Source: Limimaricola sp.
GTDB taxonomy: Bacteria; Pseudomonadota; Alphaproteobacteria; Rhodobacterales; Rhodobacteraceae
Length of the DNA: 64,000 nucleotides
Direction: 5' to 3'
NCBI RefSeq assembly: GCF_016125575.1
Contig: NZ_WGLM01000002.1
Span: forward strand, 310,001 to 374,000
The position numbers and the translations under genes were made by a program. Of this stretch, positions 46,714-52,906 are shown piece after piece (the first letter of the stretch is position 1; the number at the start of each line of letters is the position of its first letter). Under the pieces are notes generated by a model. The model did not search any database, was not told where the DNA came from, and saw only the letters and a list, made by a program, of their open reading frames with translations.

Positions 46714-47619
46714 CTAGAGCCCCTGAATGTTCTGGTCTGTGTTCGACGGCGGCTGCCAGGCGAGCAGACGACGCTCGACCATCGCCATCAGCGCCTCGGC
46801 GCTGAGGGCCAGCGCGCCGATCACCAGCATCGCGCCGAAGACGCCGTTGGCATCGAAGGTGTTCTGCGCGGTCGCGATCACGAGGCCGAGGCCGCGCTGT
46901 GAGCCAAGGAATTCGCCAACGATCGCGCCGATGATGGAAAAGCCCAGCGCGACATGCAGGCTGGCGATGATCCATGTCATCGCCGAGGGCACCACGACGT
47001 GGCGCACCACCTGCAACCGCGAGGCGCCCAGGATGCGGGCGTTCGACACCAAGTTGCGGTCCACGCTGCGCACGCCCTGAAAGGCGTTGAAGAACACGAC
47101 GAAGAACACCAGCACCGCGGCCAGCACCACCTTGGACGGCAGGCCAAGCCCCAGCCACATCACGAAGATCGAACCCAGCACGATCCGCGGCAGGGCGTTT
47201 ACGATCTTGATGTAGGGGCCGATGACCTCGGCAAGGTAGGGGATCTCGCCCAGCAGGACGCCCAGCACGATGCCGCTGCTGACCCCCACAAGGAAACCCA
47301 GCAGCGCCTCTTCCAGCGTGACCCAGATCTGCAGCCAGAACGACCCGTAGGCGGTGCCGTTCAGGCCCCAGTCCCACAGCCGGATCACGATCCCGACGGG
47401 CGAGCCGAAAAAGAACGGGTCGATGACACCGGTCATCGCGCCGATCTGCCAGCCGCCCAGAATGAAGGCGGCGATGCCGATCTGGCCCAGCAGCACAAGG
47501 CGCTTGTGCCGCAGGACCCGCGCATGCGCCTGCGCGGCAAGGGCCTGCTCGCTTGCCCCGGCGGGGGTTTGCGTCGGGGCCTCTCTTTGGGCCTGCGGTT
47601 GGGCGATCTCGGCGGTCAT
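46714..47619 (-). CDS. ABC transporter permease (SsuC/TauC type)
   Basis: 301 residues. A hydrophilic N-terminus of about 35 residues, then six transmembrane helices. The ATPase-contact EAA loop reads NARILGASRLQVVRHVVVPSAMTWIIASLHVALG. It has the fold of BPD-transport permeases used with NMT1/TauA binding proteins. The start overlaps the ATPase stop by ATGA (TCAT on the plus strand at 47616-47619), so the two are coupled. It forms the channel as a homodimer. Confidence 0.93.
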   Translation of the reverse strand: MTAEIAQPQAQREAPTQTPAGASEQALAAQAHARVLRHKRLVLLGQIGIAAFILGGWQIGAMTGVIDPFFFGSPVGIVIRLWDWGLNGTAYGSFWLQIWVTLEEALLGFLVGVSSGIVLGVLLGEIPYLAEVIGPYIKIVNALPRIVLGSIFVMWLGLGLPSKVVLAAVLVFFVVFFNAFQGVRSVDRNLVSNARILGASRLQVVRHVVVPSAMTWIIASLHVALGFSIIGAIVGEFLGSQRGLGLVIATAQNTFDANGVFGAMLVIGALALSAEALMAMVERRLLAWQPPSNTDQNIQGL

Positions 47620-48458
47620 GCGGTGTTTCCTTGATTGCGGGTCGCGTCGGCGGCGCGCGCGTAGGCCTGTTCCACCTCCTCGCGCAGGGCGCCCCAGATC
47701 TGCTGGTAAAGTTCGAGGAACCGTTTCTCGAAACGGATGTCCTGCACGGCACCGCGCGGGCGCGGCAGGTCGATGTCGAAAACCGCCTTGACGGTGCCGG
47801 GCCCCGCGGTGATCACCACGACCTTGTCGGCAAGGCCGATCGCCTCTTCGAGGTCATGGGTCACGAACATCACCGAAGGTCGTTGGCGTTCCCACAGGTT
47901 CAGCAATTCGTTCGACATGATCGCGCGGGTCTGCACGTCGAGCGCCGAGAACGGCTCATCCATCAGCAGGATCGAGGGCGCGTTGATCAGCGCCGCGGCG
48001 AGGCTGACGCGCTTGCGCATCCCGCCCGACAACTGGTGGGGATAGTGGTTTTCGAACCCGGTCAACCCAACGGTCTGCAACCATTCCATCGCGCGGGCCC
48101 GCGATTCCGCATGGGGCATGCCGCGGAACATCGGGCCAAGCGCCACGTTGTCGATGACCGGCTTCCACGGCATCAGCGCATCGGCCTGAAAGACGAAACT
48201 CGCCCCCTTGGTGATCCCGTCCACCGGCTTGCCGGAGACGGTGACGGTGCCCGCGGTAGGCCGTTCCAGCCCGGCGGCGAGCGTCAGCGTGGTGGACTTG
48301 CCGCACCCGGTCGGGCCGACGATGGCGCAGAACTCGCCCGGCGCGACCGAAAGGTTGATGTCGCGGATCGCGGTCATCACTCCGCCGGTGGGGGTGACGA
48401 ACCGCTTGGTCACGCCGACAAGATCGACCCCGCCGGGGGTGTCCGCGGCGGCGGTCAT
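47616..48458 (-). CDS. ABC transporter ATP-binding protein (SsuB/TauB type)
   Basis: 280 residues. Walker A IVGPTGCGKSTTLTLAAG, Q-loop FVFQADALMPW, signature LSGGMRKRVSLAAALI, Walker B ILLMDEPFSALD and switch His in MFVTHDLEEAI. The start is the ATG at 48458, which overlaps the stop of a 24-codon leader ORF (ATGA). A longer frame from a TTG at 48500 would run inside that leader and has no ribosome site. First transporter gene of a four-gene leftward operon (ATPase, permease, two binding proteins). Confidence 0.93.
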   Translation of the reverse strand: MTAAADTPGGVDLVGVTKRFVTPTGGVMTAIRDINLSVAPGEFCAIVGPTGCGKSTTLTLAAGLERPTAGTVTVSGKPVDGITKGASFVFQADALMPWKPVIDNVALGPMFRGMPHAESRARAMEWLQTVGLTGFENHYPHQLSGGMRKRVSLAAALINAPSILLMDEPFSALDVQTRAIMSNELLNLWERQRPSVMFVTHDLEEAIGLADKVVVITAGPGTVKAVFDIDLPRPRGAVQDIRFEKRFLELYQQIWGALREEVEQAYARAADATRNQGNTA

Positions 48459-48529
48459 GCGCCGCACCGCAGGCAGTCGAAGGGGCAGGGCGCGGGACAA
48501 GGGCCCCGCGCCGGGATCGTATCGGCCAT
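48455..48529 (-). CDS. 24-residue cysteine-rich leader peptide ORF
   Basis: The ATG at 48529 lies 9 bases after GGGAGGA, the strongest ribosome-binding site around this operon. The frame encodes 24 residues ending in CPAPCPFDCLRCGA, with cysteines at 11, 15, 19 and 22, and its TGA overlaps the ATG of the ABC ATPase (ATGA). The ATPase itself has no other ribosome site, so its translation probably depends on ribosomes finishing the leader. By analogy with known amino-acid and cysteine leader peptides it may sense cysteine or sulfur supply; that is inference. It is too short for gene finders. Confidence 0.6.
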   Translation of the reverse strand: MADTIPARGPCPAPCPFDCLRCGA

Positions 48530-48675
48530 GATGTCAGTTCCTCCCAGAACACGCAGGCTCCGGGGGCAAGTGATGTCTTCGCCAGAGCCGTGACCGGACC
48601 CTAGACGATCAACCTTTCAACCAGCTTTCAGCCCGACGAGGCAGGCCACCAAGCCCATGCAAGGGCATCTTTCCG

Positions 48676-48840
48676 AAAAAAAAGAAGGTCTGTCCGCAAG
48701 TACTGGCCGGGGGGCCAGGAAGAGGTTGTCGCCGCGGACAGACCTTCGAAGGAACCATTCCGAGGAGGGAATGTCGGCGTTCCTTCGCCGCCTTGCCCGA
48801 TCCGTGATCTTAATCGAGGCTCGGCGTAGCGTCACATTGG
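48676..48840 (-). ncRNA. double-hairpin RNA with T8 terminator (candidate anti-SD small RNA, or 3' end of the regulator mRNA)
   Basis: On the minus strand two adjacent hairpins end in eight Ts (48683-48676). Hairpin 2 (48747-48787) has 9-bp outer arms CGAAGGAAC/GTTCCTTCG and a 6-bp inner stem CATTCC/GGAATG; its loop reads CTCCTC, within CCCTCCTC, complementary to Shine-Dalgarno sequences. Hairpin 1 (48684-48747) has perfect 14-bp arms GAAGGTCTGTCCGC and GCGGACAGACCTTC around an inner CTGGCC/GGCCAG stem. Alphaproteobacterial CcsR/Cuckoo-type sRNAs carry such CCUCC loops. A promoter lies upstream at 48847-48875. Alternatively it is just the terminator of the regulator gene ending at 48918. Confidence 0.5.
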
Positions 48841-48846
48841 CTGCCG

Positions 48847-48875
48847 ATTCTTGCCGAATTGTTTGCAGGTGCCAA
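48847..48875 (-). promoter_or_regulatory. candidate promoter of the double-hairpin RNA
   Basis: On the minus strand TTGGCA (48875-48870), a 17-base spacer, and AAGAAT (48852-48847). Transcription near 48840 would give an RNA of about 165 bases ending at the T tract. Confidence 0.4.
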
Positions 48876-48917
48876 TCATCGCGCCGTGGTGTCGGACAAA
48901 GTGCCGGACCGCGGGCC

Positions 48918-50657
48918 TTACGGGCCCGGCAGGTAGCCCGCGAAAGCCTTGGTAATCTCGTCCGGAATGATCGTGTGGCCGAACCGCCCGGCAAAAAGCG
49001 ACAGCGGCGACTGCAGGACATTGGCCCCATGGGCCCTGTCGCGGAACAGCCGGGCGCCGACATAATGCATATGGCGCAACATGCCGCGGGCGCGGCCACG
49101 CGACAGCATCATCGCGACCGCCCGTGCACGCAGCGAAGGCCGTTCGGGATTGGCCAGAAGCGGTTCAAGGAACATCCCCGTCGTCACCGAGCCGGCATAA
49201 ACCGCCTTTTTCACCGTCTTGATCCGGTCGAAATCGGCCACGGCCTTAAGGACCTGCCCCTTGATGACAAGCGTGTAGAGGTGCGCCTTGGACCCCGGCG
49301 TGACCAAGTTGAGCGCCTGATCGAGGCAACGGATGGCCGCCTCGGTCTCGCCCGCGAAGCCCCGCATCTGGCCGACCAGCACCAGCGAATTGGTGGCCGA
49401 AACGCTGGCGCGATAGGCATCCTCGGTCAGCGCGTGGGCAAGGTCGAAATAGCCCCGGTCGACGAAATGCAGCAACTTGGCAGCGGTGATCGCATAGTCG
49501 GGTTGCGCCTGCACATGGGGCAGGGCCTCGAGGACGAGGCGTTCGATCTCGTCCTCGTCCTGCCGCGTGTCGACGTTGTCGCCCTGAAAGATCACGTGGC
49601 CGATCGAGACGTACTTGCTGTGAAGGTTGACCGCGGCCATCAGCTTTAGGACCGGGTCGTCAGGCGCGGCCTCGCGCAGGCTGCGCAGCCGCGCCTCGTT
49701 CTGCAGCCAGACCTTTTCGTAGCGGGTTTCGGCAAGGCTGATGATCTCGCGCAGGCGGCGGTCGCTGTCCTTGGTCGTGCCATCCGCCATCGACGACCCG
49801 CTGGCGGCCTCGAACATCGCCACCGGAAGGGGCACGGCGTTCTCGACCCGCGTCGCCATCCGGTGCCAGGCATTGTCGAGCAGCAGGCGGGCGACCTCCG
49901 CCGCGCTGTCTGCGGTCTGACCGCCCGGCCCCGGCGCATTCGGCAGCAGCAACCGGTGCAGCGCCAGAATGTGGTCGCTGCGGAAATCCCTTGCTGCGGC
50001 GATGCAGTTGATCCGGCCCTCTTCCTCGAAGAATGTCAGGTCGACCGACAGGCGCGGTGCCTCGCCCGCGAAGGCGGTGGGCGGCGGGATCTCGGGCAGC
50101 AGCACGACATTGCGTTCGGCCCCAAGGGCGGATTTCACCGCGGCGCAAAGGGCCGTCGCAAAATCCCTCGCATGGGGGCGCAGATCGCCCAGGTTTTCCA
50201 GCCCGCGCAGGGGGCCGACAACGACATGGGTCTCTGGATACTTTTCGCGGGCCGCAGGGGCGCGGTCGATCCAGACATATCCCTCGCCGTAGCGCGTCGC
50301 GATGAAGCGCGGGTCGCGCGCATCGTCGCCCAATTTGCGCCGGATACGGTTGATCAGAAAGTCGATGTTGCGGTCCCGCTTGTCCGATCCCGGTTCGCTG
50401 ACGGCGTCGAGGATCTGGTCGCGGGTCAGCACACGGTCGGGGCGATTGACCATCAGCGCCAGCGCACGCGCCTCCGACCGGGTGAACTGAATCCGCTCCC
50501 CGTCCTCCCTTTCAAGGAAGGAGAAATCGGCCGAGAAACTCTGGCCGGTCAGTTTTTCGACGCTGCTAATCGTTGCCCCCGCGAGTGGATGGCCCACGGG
50601 GCGGCAACTTAAACCGAATTCTCGTCCAGTCCATAACCCTCTGGAACGGGCCGGCAT
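48918..50657 (-). CDS. winged-helix (OmpR-type) regulator with helical repeat domain, no receiver
   Basis: 579 residues. An OmpR-like winged helix at about 45-130 (RIQFTRSEARALALMVNRPDRVLTRDQIL, RDRNIDFLINRIRRKLGDDARDPRFIATRYGEGYVW) is followed by about 440 residues with an alpha/beta part (VVVGPLRGLENLGDLRPHARDFATALC) and many helix pairs resembling tetratricopeptide repeats. There is no phosphorylated receiver and no membrane helix, so it differs from both response regulators and CadC. Relatives act with adenylate cyclase-type ATPases. The ATG at 50657 follows AAAGGA closely; the first about 30 residues look weakly coding. Confidence 0.8.
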   Translation of the reverse strand: MPARSRGLWTGREFGLSCRPVGHPLAGATISSVEKLTGQSFSADFSFLEREDGERIQFTRSEARALALMVNRPDRVLTRDQILDAVSEPGSDKRDRNIDFLINRIRRKLGDDARDPRFIATRYGEGYVWIDRAPAAREKYPETHVVVGPLRGLENLGDLRPHARDFATALCAAVKSALGAERNVVLLPEIPPPTAFAGEAPRLSVDLTFFEEEGRINCIAAARDFRSDHILALHRLLLPNAPGPGGQTADSAAEVARLLLDNAWHRMATRVENAVPLPVAMFEAASGSSMADGTTKDSDRRLREIISLAETRYEKVWLQNEARLRSLREAAPDDPVLKLMAAVNLHSKYVSIGHVIFQGDNVDTRQDEDEIERLVLEALPHVQAQPDYAITAAKLLHFVDRGYFDLAHALTEDAYRASVSATNSLVLVGQMRGFAGETEAAIRCLDQALNLVTPGSKAHLYTLVIKGQVLKAVADFDRIKTVKKAVYAGSVTTGMFLEPLLANPERPSLRARAVAMMLSRGRARGMLRHMHYVGARLFRDRAHGANVLQSPLSLFAGRFGHTIIPDEITKAFAGYLPGP

Positions 50658-50691
50658 TCGTCCTTTCGGGCGAAGGCCGTTGGTGCGCGCG

Positions 50692-51411
50692 TCAGGTCAT
50701 CGCGAAGAAGGCGAGGCTCAGACCAGCCGTGGCGAAGGTGTTCAGGATCATGCCGATGCTCGCGAAAGACCCTGCCGCCTGCGAGATGGCGAAGGCGCGG
50801 GCGGTTCCCAGTCCGTTCGCCGCAAGGCCCAGCGCGAAGCCCACGGCCCGCTCGTCCGTGACGCCGCCGAGGCGCAGGATCCACGGGCCAAGGGCCGCAC
50901 CGACGATCCCGGTCAGCACGACGATGGCCACTGTCAGCCCCACCGCCCCGCCCGCCGCAGTCACGTAACCAATCGCGGCGGCCGATGTCGTCGAGCGAAA
51001 GGCAAGCGTATCGGCAAGCGTCTGGGCCACCGCCGGGGAGGCGAGGCGTAGAGGCGGAAGCATGCCGCTAAGGATCGCCATCGAAGACCCGGTCAGCAGT
51101 GCCACCGTCAGCGGAAGGCGCGCCGCGCTGATTTTCGAGGTCTCCCGCCACAGTGGCACCACCAGCAGAATGAAAAGCGGCTCCATCGCCAGATGGATCG
51201 GCGCCGTGTCCCGGAAATAATGCGCGTAGGGCACGTGCAACGCCCAGAGCAGCGCCACGATGGTGAGGATCGAGAGCAGGATGGGCTGCAGGGCCGCGCA
51301 GCGCGGGGCCAACCGCTGCAACCGGCAGCCGGCCAAGTATATCAGGACCGTCAACGCGGGCCATGTCAGCGGATTCGCGTCAACGAGGTGCCCAAGCATG
51401 TCGGTGCTCAT
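50692..51411 (-). CDS. LrgB/CidB-family membrane protein
   Basis: 239 residues, about seven to eight helices. The family core AFRSTTSAAAIGYVTAAGGAVGLTVAIVVLTGIVGAALGPWIL and VGFALGLAANGLGTARAFAI is characteristic (LrgB proteins have the same TTPIAM...GG, G..G..LGP and GH.IGTA blocks, here diverged). The ATG at 51411 overlaps the LrgA stop. LrgAB pairs regulate holin-like permeability or export small carboxylates and glycolate-type metabolites. The last gene of a two-gene unit upstream of the winged-helix regulator. Confidence 0.85.
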   Translation of the reverse strand: MSTDMLGHLVDANPLTWPALTVLIYLAGCRLQRLAPRCAALQPILLSILTIVALLWALHVPYAHYFRDTAPIHLAMEPLFILLVVPLWRETSKISAARLPLTVALLTGSSMAILSGMLPPLRLASPAVAQTLADTLAFRSTTSAAAIGYVTAAGGAVGLTVAIVVLTGIVGAALGPWILRLGGVTDERAVGFALGLAANGLGTARAFAISQAAGSFASIGMILNTFATAGLSLAFFAMT

Positions 51412-51854
51412 GCCTCTTGCCTCTCTCGCGCTGCGCACACCTCGTTGTCCGCGGCCAAGGGGCATCCGGCGGGTCTGCCGGCGCGGAGGGCGTCGGCCCT
51501 TGCCGCTGGCCGTCGCGGGCGGCGGGCCAGCAGGTGCTGGGCCAGCAGGCCTGTCAGCAGGATCGTCAGCAGGGTGCCGCCGATGACCGAGATCAGGATC
51601 GGCAGCCAGCTTTCCCGCAAGGTGCCGCCAAGGTCGATGACCCCCACGCCTGCCGGCACGAAGACAAGCGGCCAGAACCGGATGGTTGCGTCAAAAAGAT
51701 CGGCCAGTTGTGGGTCCGGCCCGCCGCGCCAGCGAAACCGCAGGCCGAGCAGGAATATCGCCAGAAGCGCGCCCGGAAACGGCAGCCCAAGCCCCCCGGC
51801 CAGCGCGTCGCAGCCGACCGCCAGCGCGGCCAGCAGGGCCACCGCCATCAACAC
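51408..51854 (-). CDS. LrgA/CidA-family membrane protein
   Basis: 148 residues with four helices (about 3-20, 22-40, 58-78, 84-108) and a basic hydrophilic tail. Matches the LrgA outline LPFPGALLAIFLLGLRF (usual P-G-...-L block) and FWPLVFVPAGVGVIDL (usual LLFVPAGVG block). It is translationally coupled to LrgB by ATGA. The start is GTG at 51854 or ATG at 51848; neither has a good ribosome-binding site. Confidence 0.82.
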   Translation of the reverse strand: MLMAVALLAALAVGCDALAGGLGLPFPGALLAIFLLGLRFRWRGGPDPQLADLFDATIRFWPLVFVPAGVGVIDLGGTLRESWLPILISVIGGTLLTILLTGLLAQHLLARRPRRPAARADALRAGRPAGCPLAADNEVCAARERQEA

Positions 51855-52085
51855 GGCCGGCCGCCCGGCCGGACCATGAGACCGCCGTCATGGCCGTGTC
51901 CGGCCGTTGGAGTGTTCATGTCAGTTCCAGCTTGCGCGTGTCATTGCCCGCCAAGCCTTGCCTACGATTGTTGTAGAAATGTTGGCTTGCCGACATGGTC
52001 CGTGCCAGCAGGCAGGATTTCACGCCGACGTGACCGTCAGGGGGCAGGGAAAGGCGGGATTGCAGGACGGCGCAACCGTTCCAGT
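51855..52085. other. intergenic region upstream of the LrgA gene
   Basis: 231 bases between the LrgA start and the end of the leftward cNMP-binding gene. It contains TTGTTGTAGAAATGT at 51968-51982, which recurs with one mismatch on the other strand at 55789-55803. No small gene and no clear promoter pair was found. Confidence 0.35.
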
Positions 52086-52781
52086 TCAGCTGCCCGGCAT
52101 CGCGGTGTCGTGCAGTTGCGCGTTGGCAGCGACCAGCTTGGTCCGGGTATCGCCCGCGACGGCATGTTCGATGGCATGGCGAAGCTCTGCGTCGCGCTGG
52201 CACAGCTTTTGCAGCGCTTCCGAGCGGATCATGAAATAGCGCGCAGGCGTCAGCAGGCCGATCGTGGCGGTCGCCTCGCCGCCGCTGAAACAGGTCATCT
52301 CGCCGATGAAATTTCCGGGCCCGCAAGCGCCTATGCGTCGGCCGCGCAGGCTGACATCGGCCTCTCCTTGGGCAAGGTAGATCAGCGCGCCTAGGCTTTG
52401 GCCCTCGGTTGCAAGGTCGGTGCCCGCCGCGGCCTCGAACCATCCGCCCGCGTCGAGAAACCTGCGCGCCGCGGGCCGGGCCATGCCGGGGAACTTCGAC
52501 GCGATGAACGCCTGTTCTTCCGGCGTCAGGCGCGTGGTGCGTTCCAGGATGACCATGCGCAGGATGCCGGTCAGGCTGATGACGATCCACACCGTCTGGA
52601 TGATCGCCGAGGACAGGTTGAACGCACCGACAAGCGAGACAAGAACCAGCGCGGCGGCCAGCAGGTTCGCTGTGGCGTAGGTAAACCCGTTGCCGCGCAC
52701 GAGGCCGAACTGAAGCGCTGCATATGATCCGATGTAGAGAACAACGCCAAGCAACCCGGCGATATTCAACAGTGCCGGCAT
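52086..52781 (-). CDS. membrane protein with C-terminal cyclic-nucleotide-binding domain (A)
   Basis: 231 residues from the ATG at 52781, after AAGGCGGTGAA; an ATG six codons earlier has no site. Three hydrophobic helices in the first 80 residues (LLNIAGLLGVVLYIGSYAALQF, TYATANLLAAALVLVSLVGAF, SSAIIQTVWIVISLTGILRM) follow the CBU_0592-like fold. The rest is a Crp-type cNMP-binding barrel (LIYLAQGEADVSLRGRRIGACGPGNFIGEMTCFSGGEATATI, containing the phosphate-binding FIGEM loop). No DNA-binding helix follows, so it is a membrane-bound nucleotide sensor of unknown output. Related to the 55.1-kb protein. Confidence 0.82.
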   Translation of the reverse strand: MPALLNIAGLLGVVLYIGSYAALQFGLVRGNGFTYATANLLAAALVLVSLVGAFNLSSAIIQTVWIVISLTGILRMVILERTTRLTPEEQAFIASKFPGMARPAARRFLDAGGWFEAAAGTDLATEGQSLGALIYLAQGEADVSLRGRRIGACGPGNFIGEMTCFSGGEATATIGLLTPARYFMIRSEALQKLCQRDAELRHAIEHAVAGDTRTKLVAANAQLHDTAMPGS

Positions 52782-52856
52782 TTCACCGCCTTGGATCATG
52801 GTGTTCGCAATTCATGAAGAGGGCCCCCGGCGAAGCCTATCGCGAACCGGGCTTCA

Positions 52857-52877
52857 GGCACAATCAGCGATTGTGCC
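52857..52877. promoter_or_regulatory. perfect 9-bp inverted repeat between two cNMP-domain genes
   Basis: The arms GGCACAATC (52857-52865) and GATTGTGCC (52869-52877) flank a 3-base centre, in the 125-base gap between the SulP gene end and the start of the downstream leftward sensor gene. No T tract follows on the minus strand, so an operator is as likely as a terminator. Confidence 0.5.
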
Positions 52878-52906
52878 CGAGGGCAGGGGCCGGGCCGGAA
52901 ATGCAG

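Noticed and set aside
46643-47752. Upstream extension of the second binding-protein frame
   Set aside because: It overlaps the permease in another frame on the same strand; the signal peptide begins at 46642 with AGGAGA before it.
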